64,000 nucleotides of DNA from Niveispirillum cyanobacteriorum (GCF_002868735.1 NZ_CP025612.1:1111001-1175000); one strand, 5' to 3'; positions 27,447 to 36,678 are shown, counted from the stretch's first letter. Notes: a model not told the origin generated them from the sequence alone. Numbers and translations: made by a program.

Positions 27447-27953
27447 ATGTCCGAGCGCGTTTTTAATGTCCTGTTCCTTTGCACACACAACAGTGCCCGC
27501 AGCGTCATGGCGGAATGTATCCTGAACAAGGAGGGCAAGGGACGGTTCCAGGCCTTCAGTGCTGGCAGCCAGCCGTCGGGTCGCATCAACCCCTTCGTAA
27601 AGGAGCTGCTGGAGCATCTCGGCCACGATACGGCTGGCCTGCGCTCCAAGACCTGGGACGAGTTCGCGACACCGGACGCACCGCAGATGGATTTCATCTT
27701 CACCGTCTGCGACAGTGCGGCGGGGGAGGTCTGTCCGGTCTGGCCCGGCCATCCGATGACAGCACATTGGGGCTTTCCCGACCCCTCCTCGGCTACCGGC
27801 ACCGATGCGGAAAAGGCCGCCTTCACCGCCGATGTCTTTGCCCAGATCCAGCGTCGGCTGCAGCTGTTCATGAGCCTGCCGCTGGCCTCGCTGGACAAGC
27901 TGGCGCTGAAACGCAAGCTGGCGGAGATGGCGCAGCAAGGGGTCATGGCATGA
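27447..27953 (+). CDS. arsC: Arsenate reductase, low-molecular-weight-phosphatase (thioredoxin-coupled) type
   Basis: 168 aa, reduces As(V) to As(III). The P-loop CTHNSAR (C12 to R18, CX5R) is that of LMW tyrosine phosphatases; C88 (IFTVCDS) and C96 (EVCPVWPG) are placed for the disulfide relay of the thioredoxin-linked family, although the 88/96 spacing is one longer than in the Staphylococcus/Bacillus enzymes. The PDPS loop supplies the general acid. ATG 27447 is preceded by AAGGAG. It overlaps the next arsC by ATGA. Confidence 0.93.
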   Translation: MSERVFNVLFLCTHNSARSVMAECILNKEGKGRFQAFSAGSQPSGRINPFVKELLEHLGHDTAGLRSKTWDEFATPDAPQMDFIFTVCDSAAGEVCPVWPGHPMTAHWGFPDPSSATGTDAEKAAFTADVFAQIQRRLQLFMSLPLASLDKLALKRKLAEMAQQGVMA

Positions 27954-28375
27954 CCGATATCACCATTTACCACAATCCCGCCTGCGGCACCTCACGCAAC
28001 ACCTTGGCGATGATCCGCAACAGCGGCGTGGAACCGACGGTTATCGAATATCTGAAGACTCCGCCTTCACGCGAAGCCCTGATGGACCTGATCGCCCGCA
28101 TGGGTGTGCCGGTACGGGATGTGCTGCGCGAGAAGGGCACGCCCTATGCCGAACTGGGGCTGGGTGACCCGGCCCTATCGGACGAGGTCTTGCTGGATGC
28201 CATGATGGCGCATCCGATCCTGATCAACCGGCCCATTGTTGTCACCCTGCTGGGTGTGCGCCTGTGCCGACCGTCGGAACTGGTTCTGGACCTTTTACCC
28301 GATGCGCAGAAAGCCGCCTTTGCCAAGGAAGACGGCGAGGCCGTCGTGGATGCCGCTGGTAACCGTCTGCGGTGA
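27950..28375 (+). CDS. arsC: Arsenate reductase, glutaredoxin-coupled (R773 ArsC) type
   Basis: 141 aa. The active site [11 protein letters not shown] contains H8 and C12, as in plasmid R773 ArsC; LRTKGTPY-like [23 protein letters not shown] and [12 protein letters not shown] hold the three arsenate-binding arginines. It needs glutathione and glutaredoxin, unlike the preceding arsC, so the operon carries two mechanistically distinct reductases side by side. Confidence 0.94.
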   Translation: MTDITIYHNPACGTSRNTLAMIRNSGVEPTVIEYLKTPPSREALMDLIARMGVPVRDVLREKGTPYAELGLGDPALSDEVLLDAMMAHPILINRPIVVTLLGVRLCRPSELVLDLLPDAQKAAFAKEDGEAVVDAAGNRLR

Positions 28376-28415
28376 TCGGCCGCGTTTTCCAAACCCGTTT
28401 CCAAGGTCCGCCATC

Positions 28416-29483
28416 GTGAGCCACGCTGCACCCGCCCGCCGCCTCTCCTTCCTTGACCGTTACCTGACCCTTTGGATTTTCGCGGCCATGGCCCTGGGCG
28501 TGGCGCTAGGCAGCCTTTTCGAGGGGCTACCGGCGGCACTCGACCGGCTATCGGTGGGCACCACTAACATCCCCATCGCCATCGGCCTGATCCTGATGAT
28601 GTATCCACCGCTGGCCAAGGTCCGATATGAGGAACTGCATCAGGTCTTCGCCGACAAGCGCATCCTGGCCCTGTCGCTGGTCCAGAACTGGATCATCGGG
28701 CCGGTGCTGATGTTCGCCCTGGCGGTGATCTTCCTGGCCGACCATCCGGATTACATGACGGGCCTGATCCTGATCGGGTTGGCCCGTTGCATCGCCATGG
28801 TGCTGGTCTGGAACCAGCTTGCCTGCGGATCGAACCAATATGTGGCGGGGCTGGTGGCGTTCAATTCCATCTTCCAGATCCTGTTCTTCAGTGTCTATGC
28901 CTGGTTCTTCCTGGGCTTCCTGCCGCCCCTGTTGGGGCTGGAGGGCAGCGTCATCAACGTGTCCTTCTGGACCATCGCGGAGGCGGTGCTGATCTATCTG
29001 GGCGTGCCCTTCCTGGCCGGCTTCCTGACCCGCAAGGTCCTGATCCGCGCCAAGGGCGAGAGCTGGTACGAGAGCCGCTTCCTGCCCCGCATCTCCCCCC
29101 TCACGCTGGCGGCCTTGTTGTTCACCATCGTCGCCATGTTCAGCCTGAAGGGCGGTGACGTCGTGCGGCTGCCGCTGGATGCGCTTTCCATCGCCGTACC
29201 GTTGACGCTCTATTTCTTCATCATGTTCCTGGTCAGCTTCTTTATGGGGCGGCTGATCGATGCAGACTATCCCCGCGCCACCTCGGTCGCCTTCACGGCA
29301 GCGGGTAATAACTTCGAACTGGCCATCGCAGTGGCCATCGCCGCCTTTGGTCTCGCTTCCCCCGTTGCCTTCGCCGCGGTCATCGGCCCGCTGGTGGAGG
29401 TGCCGGTGTTGATCTTGATGGTGCAACTGGCGCTGTGGCTGGGCCGGCGCTGGTATCCGGCCACGGCACCGGCCAAGGGATGA
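28416..29483 (+). CDS. acr3: Acr3-family arsenite efflux permease
   Basis: About 355 aa with ten hydrophobic segments. The conserved cysteine essential for arsenite transport is in [18 protein letters not shown], followed by [17 protein letters not shown]. The start is GTG 28416 ([20 protein letters not shown]) behind AAGG; the upstream frame would overlap arsC. It extrudes As(III) produced by the two ArsC enzymes. Confidence 0.94.
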   Translation: MSHAAPARRLSFLDRYLTLWIFAAMALGVALGSLFEGLPAALDRLSVGTTNIPIAIGLILMMYPPLAKVRYEELHQVFADKRILALSLVQNWIIGPVLMFALAVIFLADHPDYMTGLILIGLARCIAMVLVWNQLACGSNQYVAGLVAFNSIFQILFFSVYAWFFLGFLPPLLGLEGSVINVSFWTIAEAVLIYLGVPFLAGFLTRKVLIRAKGESWYESRFLPRISPLTLAALLFTIVAMFSLKGGDVVRLPLDALSIAVPLTLYFFIMFLVSFFMGRLIDADYPRATSVAFTAAGNNFELAIAVAIAAFGLASPVAFAAVIGPLVEVPVLILMVQLALWLGRRWYPATAPAKG

Positions 29484-29488
29484 TCCGA

Positions 29489-30250
29489 ATGAACCGTCTC
29501 CGCCCCCTGCCCGACCCGACCCACCTGCCCGCCTTCGACCCCGCCTATGCCCATCAGCGGCCCGCCCTCGGCCTGGGGCCGCTGGACCCCAAGCCGCGTA
29601 TCCTTTTGTTGTACGGTTCGCTGCGTGATCGCTCTTTCTCCCGCCTGGCGGTGGAAGAGGCCGCGCGCCTGTTGGAATATTTCGGCGCGGAGACGCGGAT
29701 TTTCGATCCGTCCGACCTGCCCCTGCCTGATCAGGTGAAGGGTGACGACCATCCCGCCGTGCGCGAACTGCGCGAGCACTCTATCTGGTCAGAGGGGCAG
29801 GTCTGGTGCAGCCCCGAGCGCCATGGCCAGATTACCGGCGTCATGAAGGCGCAGATCGACCATCTGCCGCTTTCCATGGGCGGCATCCGCCCGACCCAAG
29901 GCCGTACCCTGGCTGTGATGCAGGTGTCCGGCGGCTCCCAGAGCTTCAACGCCGTCAACACCCTGCGCATCCTGGGCCGCTGGATGCGGATGTTCACAAT
30001 CCCGAACCAGTCCAGCGTCGCCAAAGCCTTCCAGGAATTCGACGAGGCCGGTCGCATGAAGCCGTCGGCCTATTACGACCGCATCGCGGACGTCATGGAA
30101 GAACTGGTACGCTTCACGGTGCTGCTGCGCCCGCATGCCAACCTGCTGGTGGATCGCTATTCCGAACGGCGGGAGGCCCGCAAACCCGTCAATCCTGCGA
30201 CCGATCTCGCCACACTGGCAGTTGGTGGTGGGTTGGGCCGGGCATCATGA
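29489..30250 (+). CDS. arsH: ArsH flavoprotein (organoarsenical oxidase)
   Basis: About 253 aa NADPH-FMN oxidoreductase. FMN phosphate loop [17 protein letters not shown]; family signatures [19 protein letters not shown] and [20 protein letters not shown]. ArsH oxidises trivalent organoarsenicals such as methylarsenite to less toxic forms. ATG 29489 was preferred to ATG 29480 because AAGGG is too close to the latter. Overlaps the next gene by ATGA. Confidence 0.94.
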   Translation: MNRLRPLPDPTHLPAFDPAYAHQRPALGLGPLDPKPRILLLYGSLRDRSFSRLAVEEAARLLEYFGAETRIFDPSDLPLPDQVKGDDHPAVRELREHSIWSEGQVWCSPERHGQITGVMKAQIDHLPLSMGGIRPTQGRTLAVMQVSGGSQSFNAVNTLRILGRWMRMFTIPNQSSVAKAFQEFDEAGRMKPSAYYDRIADVMEELVRFTVLLRPHANLLVDRYSERREARKPVNPATDLATLAVGGGLGRAS

Positions 30251-31323
30251 CGGTGCAAGAGGTCGATGTTGTGATCGTCGGCGGTGGGCAGGCGGGGCTG
30301 GCCACCGCCTATCACCTTCGTCGGGCCAGCATCGACTTTGTCATCCTGGATGGTGAGGCGGGACCGGGCGGGGCATGGCGGCATGGCTGGGACAGCCTGC
30401 GCCTGTTCTCCCCCGCCGCCTACAGTTCGCTGCCGGGCTGGCCGATGCCGCCGGGTGGCGATGATTACCCGTCCCGAAACGCCGTCATTGACTATCTGAC
30501 CCGGTATGAGCAGCGCTATGCCCTCCCCGTTCACCGGCCCGTCGATGTCCAGACTATCGCAGATGACGGTGACCGGTTGCGGATCATGACCGACAAAGGG
30601 GCGTGGCGGGCCAGGGGCGTTGTCATGGCCACGGGCACTTGGCGCCACCCCTACATCCCAACTTATCCGGGGCAAGAGCTGTTCGATGGACAGCAGATCC
30701 ACTCTGCCCATTACAGCGGACCCGAGAGATTTGCCGGGCACCGGGTGCTGGTGGTCGGTGGCGGCAATTCCGGGGCGCAGCTGCAGGCCGAATTGTCGCT
30801 GGTCGCCGATGCGACCTGGGTGACGGAGCGCCCGCCGGTCTTTCTGCCCGATGAGGTTGATGGCCGGGTTCTGTTCCAGCGGGCGACCGCCCGTATCAAG
30901 GCGTTTCAGGAAGGGCGCGCGCCGGATGCGCCGCCCGGTGGGCTGGGCGACATCGTTATGGTCGCCCCGGTCAAGGCTGCACGGGATCGCGGCAATCTGG
31001 TCAGTGTGCGGCCCTTCGCCCGTTTCACCCGAACAGGCGTCCTGTGGACCGACGGCACAGAGACCGATATCGACACCGTGATCTGGTGCACGGGCTTCCG
31101 CCCTGCCCTGGACCCGGTTGCTGGATTGGGGCTGATCGAGGCCGATGGAACTGTGGCGGTGGACGGCACCCGCTGCCACCGAAACCCCAAACTACGGTTC
31201 GTCGGATATGGCACATGGACCGGCCCCGGTTCCGCGACACTGATCGGCGTCGGCCGCAGCGCCCGTAATACCGCTGCAGAGATTGCCGCGGCACTGACAG
31301 ACGGCCTTCCCATCAAGAGCTGA
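30247..31323 (+). CDS. ArsO-like flavin-dependent monooxygenase
   Basis: 358 aa. FAD motif GGGQAG ([18 protein letters not shown]), NADPH motif GGGNSG ([17 protein letters not shown]), and [11 protein letters not shown] linking the two. This class of flavin monooxygenase is often the last gene of ars operons (arsO) with arsH; its reaction is not firmly established. It shares little with the longer Cys-tailed flavoprotein at 21129. Convergent with the relaxase gene 53 bp away. Confidence 0.87.
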   Translation: MTVQEVDVVIVGGGQAGLATAYHLRRASIDFVILDGEAGPGGAWRHGWDSLRLFSPAAYSSLPGWPMPPGGDDYPSRNAVIDYLTRYEQRYALPVHRPVDVQTIADDGDRLRIMTDKGAWRARGVVMATGTWRHPYIPTYPGQELFDGQQIHSAHYSGPERFAGHRVLVVGGGNSGAQLQAELSLVADATWVTERPPVFLPDEVDGRVLFQRATARIKAFQEGRAPDAPPGGLGDIVMVAPVKAARDRGNLVSVRPFARFTRTGVLWTDGTETDIDTVIWCTGFRPALDPVAGLGLIEADGTVAVDGTRCHRNPKLRFVGYGTWTGPGSATLIGVGRSARNTAAEIAAALTDGLPIKS

Positions 31324-31376
31324 AACCATCTGGCGATCAGACCTTTCTTGCTTGTGATACCCCGGACGGGGTTGGA

Positions 31377-33365
31377 TCAACCGACCTGCGGCCCGCAACG
31401 CTGCCGCCCAAAGTTCCAGGTCACGCCATCCCCGCTGACGATCCCCGACACAGGCTGCCCAAGATGCCGGTCCAACACGGGCCGCCAGGGCACCAGGGTG
31501 AAGTCACGGCTGCGTTCGATCAGGGCCAGCTTCGCGCTGGCAAAGGTCACCGTCCGACGGTAGGTGCCCTCGACGGGTTGGCCACGGGAGACACTGGCAT
31601 AGGGCAAGCCCAACTCGTCGGATAGTTGGCCGGCAGCCCGCAGCAGCTCCCGCCGCCGCAGAGTTGCCAACAGGTCGGCTCGGTAGAAGGTTCGGCCCTG
31701 TTCCTCGCGGGCCAGATCCTCGACCATCAGCCATTGCCGCCGACGGTCTTGGGCGTCTCGCACCTCACGACCGAAACCGGCATCGCGCTGGGGCGCTGGG
31801 TTGCTGGCAACCAGTTCCCGGTCCAGCCAGGTGTCGCCGTCGGTGGTGATCTGCTGTTCCAACGGCAGGGTGGAGAGAACCCGAACGGTGACCGGGTTGA
31901 ATCGGGCCTGAGTGCGTTCATAGTCAGCGACGCGGTCCAGGTGGTCGGGTTGGATGACCCAGGTGCCGTCCGGTTCGCGGACGACGGCATTGGTCAGTCG
32001 GCACATTGCCTCCAGCCGCCGGACATGCGTTTCGGCAAAGGCCTCACTGGCCGTGGGATCGTGGCGCAGATGGATGTCGACGCTGTATCGGCCATTGTTG
32101 ACCGCGGCGATGTCCATGATACGTCGGTCCATCGGACGAGGATCGGTAGCACGCGGTTCCACACGGAGGATGCTGCCCACCGGCGTTGGCTCCGTGGCTT
32201 CACCCTTGCCGATATCGACATAGTGGGTGCGACCATCGGTGGCGTCGATGATCAGGTAGTGGCGGTCATTCACCTCGTCCGACAGGCCGCGCGCGATGAC
32301 ACGGCCTGTAATAGGTTGGGCATTGGCGGCACCGGGGTCATGGATGATCAGGTCATTCGGCGTGCGGGTCAGATTCTGCGCGGTCAGTTCCCGATGCAGA
32401 GTCTTGATGATATCGCCGCGCTCGCCCATGCGGCGCAGGGTGGTTTCCAGGTCAGGGTCGAGCCGCCATTGGCCCGCGCCCAGGTCCTCGGCCAAGCCCA
32501 AACGCTCCAGCTTGCGCAGACGGCCTGTGCGCAGGGCCTGCTGAAACGGGTCGCGGTCACTGCCCGATACCATTTGATCTGGCCCCCGGTCCCGTAGCAG
32601 ACGCCGGTCCAGGCTGGTGAACCGTTCCTGTTCCACCTCCCGGCGCAGCTTTTCCTGGACCTCCAGGTCGGTGCGGGGGCCCAGATCCAGGCTGACGATC
32701 TCGGCGGCGCGTTCGCGCATGCCCTGGGACAGATATTCCCGCGCGATGATCAGGTCCTTGCCGCGATCGTCCTTTCCACGCAGGAGGATGTGGCTGTGCG
32801 GGTGCCCAGTGTTGTGGTGATCGACCGCCACCCAATCGAGCCGCGTGTCCAGGTCCTGTTCCATCTGCGCCATGAGGCGGCGGACCAGGGGCTTGAGGTC
32901 GTCATACTGGTCGCCATCCTCGGCCGAGACGATGAAGCGGAACTGGTGACGGTCACCGTCGGCGTGGTCGAGGAATGCCCGTCCGTCCAGTTTGTCCTGG
33001 TCGGCACCATAGAGCTGACCCGCCTGTCCCTCACGGGTCACGCCATCGCGCTGGATATAGCGCAGATGGGCGCGGGCAGCGGCCATGCCTTTGCCCGCCA
33101 GCTTGACGATCCGGGATTTGATGATGACGCGCCGCTGCCGCAATGCCGCAAAGTGGTCGCGCGAGGCCAGCACCCGGCCCACACCAGCACCGCGCCCGAT
33201 CCGGCTGCCATCGAAACGACCGGACCGCTGGGTAATACTGAGCGGCCCGCCCGCCGCCAAGACGGTGGCCGCCAGCACCCGGTTCAGGAAGCGTTTGCCG
33301 CGTCGCCCGGAGGCACTGCGCATGCGGCCCAAACGGGGGCGGAAATCATGATCATCGCCGAACAT
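31377..33365 (-). CDS. Relaxase (VirD2-like) with DUF3363 domain
   Basis: 662 aa DNA nicking/transfer enzyme of the ICE. The metal-binding histidines are in DHHNTGHPHSHILLRGKDD (H183, H184, H188, H190, H192), the three-His motif of MobP/VirD2-type relaxases. An upstream Tyr in HLRYIQRDGVT (about 103) is the likely nicking residue. The C-terminal half (about 300-660) is DUF3363, typical of this ICE family. It starts behind GGGAGAG. The ars island ends directly behind it, so island insertion split traG from the relaxase. Confidence 0.92.
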   Translation of the reverse strand: MFGDDHDFRPRLGRMRSASGRRGKRFLNRVLAATVLAAGGPLSITQRSGRFDGSRIGRGAGVGRVLASRDHFAALRQRRVIIKSRIVKLAGKGMAAARAHLRYIQRDGVTREGQAGQLYGADQDKLDGRAFLDHADGDRHQFRFIVSAEDGDQYDDLKPLVRRLMAQMEQDLDTRLDWVAVDHHNTGHPHSHILLRGKDDRGKDLIIAREYLSQGMRERAAEIVSLDLGPRTDLEVQEKLRREVEQERFTSLDRRLLRDRGPDQMVSGSDRDPFQQALRTGRLRKLERLGLAEDLGAGQWRLDPDLETTLRRMGERGDIIKTLHRELTAQNLTRTPNDLIIHDPGAANAQPITGRVIARGLSDEVNDRHYLIIDATDGRTHYVDIGKGEATEPTPVGSILRVEPRATDPRPMDRRIMDIAAVNNGRYSVDIHLRHDPTASEAFAETHVRRLEAMCRLTNAVVREPDGTWVIQPDHLDRVADYERTQARFNPVTVRVLSTLPLEQQITTDGDTWLDRELVASNPAPQRDAGFGREVRDAQDRRRQWLMVEDLAREEQGRTFYRADLLATLRRRELLRAAGQLSDELGLPYASVSRGQPVEGTYRRTVTFASAKLALIERSRDFTLVPWRPVLDRHLGQPVSGIVSGDGVTWNFGRQRCGPQVG

Positions 33366-33491
33366 CGCGGTCTCTCCCGATCAGAGGCTGGCAAAGCGGC
33401 TTTGGGCGGGGTCGGTGCTAGAATGGTGCCGATCCTGCCGCCCTGGCACCACCGCAAGGCCCCAAAAAGGATGTGCAGACAGGGGGTTACG

Positions 33492-33533
33492 GGGGCGCTG
33501 GCGCCACCGTTTTATCTTGCCCTACAGCGCCCC
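33492..33533. other. Candidate oriT upstream of the relaxase
   Basis: Perfect 9-bp inverted repeats GGGGCGCTG (33492-33500) and CAGCGCCCC (33525-33533) enclose TTTATCTTGCCC (33511-33522). ATCTTG|C differs by one base from the IncP/VirD2-type nick consensus ATCCTG|C. The site is about 127 bp upstream of the relaxase gene, the usual place. In RP4 the repeat lies beside rather than around nic, so the geometry is not identical. No nicking data are available. Confidence 0.45.
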
Positions 33534-33629
33534 TGATCAGCACCCGCGCTTATCCACGCCCTTCTACGCTCTCATGCTTGAAAAGGAAGGGAGCGACAGC
33601 CTGAACCGCCGCTCCCGGATCTGCGCCGC

Positions 33630-33995
33630 CTATCGACCGATGGCGCTCTGGAAGGCCTTCTCGGCGGCGTCGCGCGTGGCATAGGCGCGCTGACGGGTCA
33701 TGGAATGCAGACGTTCATCGCCATCAACAACGCAGCTGGCGACGATGAATTCGCTGCGAAAATGGCTCAGGATGAGGATGCAGTGCAGGCCTTGCGCACC
33801 GTCATCATCGCCCATCCATTCGCCCAGATAATGCTCCTGGAAGCGGCCATCCCAGATGAATTCGGGACGTTCGGCGCTGATAAAACGCTCGACATTGGCC
33901 ATCAATCCGTCGCTGCCGAACTCGGTCCGGACGTCATCGACAAGGGCGTCGAAACGGTCGATCGCGGCCTGGGGATGCGCTGCAATGAACGACAT
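33630..33995 (-). CDS. Small ICE protein of unknown function
   Basis: 121 aa, start MSFIAAHPQAAIDRFDALVD, soluble and acidic, with WDGRFQEHYLGEWMGDDDGA and a basic C-terminus ending AEKAFQSAIGR. No motif recognised. ATG 33995 is set by AAGGAGG directly upstream and by alignment of its leader with that of the gene at 34545. The GGGAACCT/AGGTTCCC stem just before the ATG could fold over the ribosome site. Confidence 0.75.
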   Translation of the reverse strand: MSFIAAHPQAAIDRFDALVDDVRTEFGSDGLMANVERFISAERPEFIWDGRFQEHYLGEWMGDDDGAQGLHCILILSHFRSEFIVASCVVDGDERLHSMTRQRAYATRDAAEKAFQSAIGR

Positions 33996-34022
33996 GGGAA
34001 CCTCCTTGGCTGGCGTCCTGTT

Positions 34023-34192
34023 GATCGAGGACGAGGTTCCCGTCCAGCCGGAGAGGGGCCGGTCAAGGACGCCGCAGGCGCCGCAGCGCGGGGCGCGGGG
34101 GAGCCAAAATGCGTAGCATTTTGGGGGGACCGCGCATCCTTGACGGGCCCCGCTGCCAGGCTGGTACGATGGGCGGACCGAGATGAGAACCC
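34023..34192 (-). repeat. Structured leader repeat, copy A
   Basis: A roughly 170-bp element upstream of the gene starting at 33995, repeated at 34573-34742 with an exact 550-bp offset and no insertions or deletions. Outer arms GGGGCCGGTCAAGGA (34055-34069) and TCCTTGACGGGCCCC (34137-34151) pair at 14 of 15 positions. An inner hairpin CCAAAATGC-N3-GCATTTTGG (34104-34124) is perfect. Neither copy is coding on either strand in a convincing way. Confidence 0.85.
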
Positions 34193-34281
34193 CCTCCAAC
34201 GCCCCATTCAGGGACCCGATCAGGGGTGCCGGAAGACCTTAGAAAAGGGAGCGGCATCCGATGGACACCGCTCCCGCCACG

Positions 34282-34545
34282 CTATGCCGTCAGCAGCATC
34301 AGCCGCTTCTGGGCGGCCAAGGTCTCCATAGCCAAAGGGTCCTGACGGATCCGATCCTGAAGCTGACACACCCGGTCCCATGGCCCGGTATTCTCCATGG
34401 GATCATCGGCTGATCCGACATACATCGGTGCCTGACTGCGGATGCGGATGGCCTGCTCCAGACTTTCAATAAGGGCAAAGGCCAGACGGCGTTGACGGCA
34501 ATAGGCATCAGTTCCACGGATTGGCGTGGCAGTTTCGGTCACCAT
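34282..34545 (-). CDS. Small ICE protein of unknown function
   Basis: 87 aa, start MVTETATPIRGTDAYCRQRR, then helical LAFALIESLEQAIRIRSQAP and a second helix to the end (AMETLAAQKRLMLLTA). No family recognised. ATG 34545 follows GGAGGAG and lies at the same distance from its structured leader as the gene at 33995 does from its own, which supports the start. The proteins themselves are not similar. Confidence 0.7.
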   Translation of the reverse strand: MVTETATPIRGTDAYCRQRRLAFALIESLEQAIRIRSQAPMYVGSADDPMENTGPWDRVCQLQDRIRQDPLAMETLAAQKRLMLLTA

Positions 34546-34572
34546 GATCTCCTCCATCGCTGTCGTCCCCGT

Positions 34573-34742
34573 CATCGAGGACAGCGCCTGGCATCAGCCG
34601 GAGCGGGGCCGGTCAAGGAGGCCGAAGGCACCGCGAAGCGGGGCGCGGGGGAACCAAAATGCCTAGCATTTTGGGGGGACCGCGCATCCTTGACGGGTCC
34701 CGAGGCCCGGCTGGTACGATGGGCGGACTGAGATGAAGTCCC
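34573..34742 (-). repeat. Structured leader repeat, copy B
   Basis: Second copy of the element at 34023-34192. Outer arms lie at 34605-34619 and 34687-34701, the inner AAAATGC/GCATTTT hairpin at 34654-34674. Differences cluster outside the paired arms, for example in the GC-rich stretch 34621-34640, so pairing is retained while sequence drifts. It ends 12 bp from the lytic transglycosylase stop, so it could be transcribed on the same RNA. Confidence 0.85.
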
Positions 34743-34754
34743 CTGCTCAACCGT

Positions 34755-35309
34755 CTATCGCCCCGTGCTCCCAGCCTTGGACAGCGGCGCGAACAGACGA
34801 CTGTCGCCACTAATCAGTGGCACGAACAGCCCACTGGTGCCGCCTGCTGGCAATCCCAATCTGGCGTCGAGTTTTGCCAGATAGGCCTGGGTTTCGGCTG
34901 GCAATGGAACGCCATCGCGGAGGTAGGATTCATAACGCGCTGGTCCGGCATTATAGGCAGCGAAAAGGCCGGGATAGCCGAAGCGGTGGCGCATTTCGGC
35001 AAGGTACGCGCTGCCCGCCATGACGTTGGCAGCAGGGGCCAGGACATCGCCCTGGATGCCATATCGGTCGCGCATTTCGGACCAGGTGTCCGGCATCAGT
35101 TGCATCAGGCCCAGCGCGCCCTTGGCCGATACAGCATTGGCATCGCCGCCGCTCTCCGCCTTGATGACGACCTTGATCCAGTCCTGCGGCAAGTTGAAAC
35201 GATGTGCGGCGGCGGCAATTTCGGCTTCGTATGGCGGGGCATCCGTCGCACCGGCAATCACTGTAACCAGCAGCGCGAGGGCCAGCGCTGCCACCTTCAG
35301 CGCAGCCAT
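34755..35309 (-). CDS. VirB1-like lytic transglycosylase
   Basis: 184 aa periplasmic peptidoglycan hydrolase that opens the wall for channel assembly. Signal peptide about 1-23 (MAALKVAALALALLVTVIAG). Catalytic Glu in IKAESGGDANAVSAKGALG, then GLMQLMPDTW and AAYNAGPARYESYLRDG, the SLT family motifs. The start at 35309 overlaps the traF end by 13 bp; a longer upstream frame lies inside traF. Confidence 0.92.
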   Translation of the reverse strand: MAALKVAALALALLVTVIAGATDAPPYEAEIAAAAHRFNLPQDWIKVVIKAESGGDANAVSAKGALGLMQLMPDTWSEMRDRYGIQGDVLAPAANVMAGSAYLAEMRHRFGYPGLFAAYNAGPARYESYLRDGVPLPAETQAYLAKLDARLGLPAGGTSGLFVPLISGDSRLFAPLSKAGSTGR

Positions 35310-35863
35310 AGTGGCACCAGCCGACCGATGACATGCACCGACGATAGCGGCCCGAAATAGCGGCCATCTAGCGACTCCGCTGCTGGCATCAGGAACAGGA
35401 TTTCTCCTGCCGACAATACCCCACAGCCCTGCCACCAGGGCAACGGACGGCCCGCCTTGTCGGCCTTTTGACGCACGGCGACCGTATCGCCATTGATGGT
35501 GATGACATCGCCCTTGGCGCAGACATGATCCCCACCCATGGCCGCCACCCGCTTGATCAGCGGCACACCGCGCGGCAAATAACCCCGCCGGGCCGCCAAG
35601 TCGGCAAGGCTATCCGGCGGTGTTACCAGGGCCAAATCGCCAGGACGAAGGCGGGTTTCCGGCAGCACAAGATAGAGCCCAATGGGAGCCGAGGCGCTGC
35701 TGTTCCACACCAGGATAGGCTTCGGGCGAGCCAGCACCGAAAAACCCAACGCCGCCAATGCCAAGCCTGCCAGCAACAATGCCCGGCGACGTGACGCCCG
35801 CGACAAGCGGCGGCACAATGGACGACGGGGCGATTTCTGTTGCGACATCGATGCGCAATTCAT
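35297..35863 (-). CDS. traF: TraF-type S26 signal peptidase (pilin maturation)
   Basis: 188 aa. N-terminal membrane helix (about 27-46), then the catalytic serine region NSSASAPIGLYLVLP and the lysine region GVPLIKRVAAMGGDHVC, as in S26 peptidases. In RP4, TraF cleaves and cyclises TrbC pilin; trbC is present at 16002. ATG 35863 overlaps the upstream gene's stop (ATGA), with an alternative ATG at 35848. Confidence 0.9.
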   Translation of the reverse strand: MNCASMSQQKSPRRPLCRRLSRASRRRALLLAGLALAALGFSVLARPKPILVWNSSASAPIGLYLVLPETRLRPGDLALVTPPDSLADLAARRGYLPRGVPLIKRVAAMGGDHVCAKGDVITINGDTVAVRQKADKAGRPLPWWQGCGVLSAGEILFLMPAAESLDGRYFGPLSSVHVIGRLVPLWLR

Positions 35864-36099
35864 GACGCATCCCCCTTGTCCGACGTGCTGTCGCGCCGCT
35901 CCCCCAATGACCAGGCATCCAGGTCATCAATGTGGTAACGGACATAGCGACCGTGCTTGCGAAAGCGCGGGCCACCGCCTGTCAGGCGCATCTTTTCCAG
36001 CGTCCGATGCGACAGGCCGATATAGAAGGCGGCCTGTGCCGTATTCAGAAACAGGCTGCCTTTGCGGGCTTTTGCGGCCCGATTGACCTCATCCTCCAT
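35860..36099 (-). CDS. AlpA/MerR-like helix-turn-helix protein
   Basis: 79 aa. LFLNTAQAAFYIGLSHRTLE, then KMRLTGGGPRFRKHGRYVRY, and HIDDLDAW match the excisionase/AlpA-type winged helix used as small regulators or recombination directionality factors. The start MEDEVNRAAKARKGS at 36099 follows GGTGAG; an upstream in-frame extension is Arg/Pro/Gly-rich shadow sequence. Possibly the ICE excisionase, but the same family also includes transfer regulators. Confidence 0.87.
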   Translation of the reverse strand: MEDEVNRAAKARKGSLFLNTAQAAFYIGLSHRTLEKMRLTGGGPRFRKHGRYVRYHIDDLDAWSLGERRDSTSDKGDAS

Positions 36100-36275
36100 C
36101 TCACCGCTCCTCGGGTGACAGCGGCGGGGATCGCCGCAGATGGGGCGAGCATGGCGAACGGGGGCGTGGTTGCGGACGCTCGCAAATCCATCCCCTGGAT
36201 TTCCGATCCCCTCCCCCCTGAACAGGCAAAAAGCCCCGTCCCGGCGGTGCCGGAACGGGGCTGAAAAGGCCGGGA

Positions 36276-36614
36276 TCAGCGGTCGCGGGGCTCCCACAGG
36301 GCGATGTGGGTGGTGCCGTCATCCGCCGGATGTTCCAGCTTGACGAGACGGGCACGCACCCAATGGGGACCGAATTCGGGCGCACCGATCTTGAGGTTCA
36401 GATAGGTTTCGCCGCTGGATTTGGCGATCTGGGACCAGCCGGCACCGACCTCGTAGCGCTGGCCGTTGCCGGCGAAGACGCGGTGGTCGGGGGCATTGTC
36501 GGACAGCTTGGTCACCGGAACGATGGTGAGCGAAGCGGTGACGTTCAGGGTCTTGAGGATGCCCGAGAAGCTGCCGTCGTCGAGCTTGGTGAAGGTGCCG
36601 AGGGTGATGGCCAT
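36276..36614 (-). CDS. DUF736 domain protein
   Basis: 112 aa. MAITLGTFTKLDDGSFSGIL, then ASLTIVPVTKLSDNAPDHRV and YLNLKIGAPEF are textbook DUF736. Function unknown; almost always found with ICE or plasmid transfer genes. ATG 36614 is preceded by GGAGACAG. The leader (36631-36678) is strongly self-complementary. Downstream, 176 bp separate it from the AlpA-like gene. Confidence 0.92.
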   Translation of the reverse strand: MAITLGTFTKLDDGSFSGILKTLNVTASLTIVPVTKLSDNAPDHRVFAGNGQRYEVGAGWSQIAKSSGETYLNLKIGAPEFGPHWVRARLVKLEHPADDGTTHIALWEPRDR

Positions 36615-36630
36615 GATCTGTCTCCTACGC

Positions 36631-36678
36631 TGCGGTCGCGGGACCATCCCCGCGATGTCCCCGGCGTCAGAGACCGCA
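36631..36678 (-). promoter_or_regulatory. Self-complementary leader of the DUF736 gene
   Basis: TGCGGTC (36631-36637) pairs with GACCGCA (36672-36678). Inside, CGCGGG/CCCGCG and GGGAC/GTCCC offer alternative pairings. The end of this structure is about 16 bp from the start codon, next to the ribosome site. Confidence 0.45.

Noticed and set aside
31324..31376. CCCC-GGAC-GGGG hairpin between the last ars gene and the relaxase as a bidirectional terminator
   Set aside because: Stem of only four to five pairs and no T-run.
33902..34257. Minus-strand short frames within the structured leader repeats (also 34613-34810)
   Set aside because: The two copies give similar Arg/Pro-rich peptides only because the DNA is repeated; stems rather than codons are conserved.
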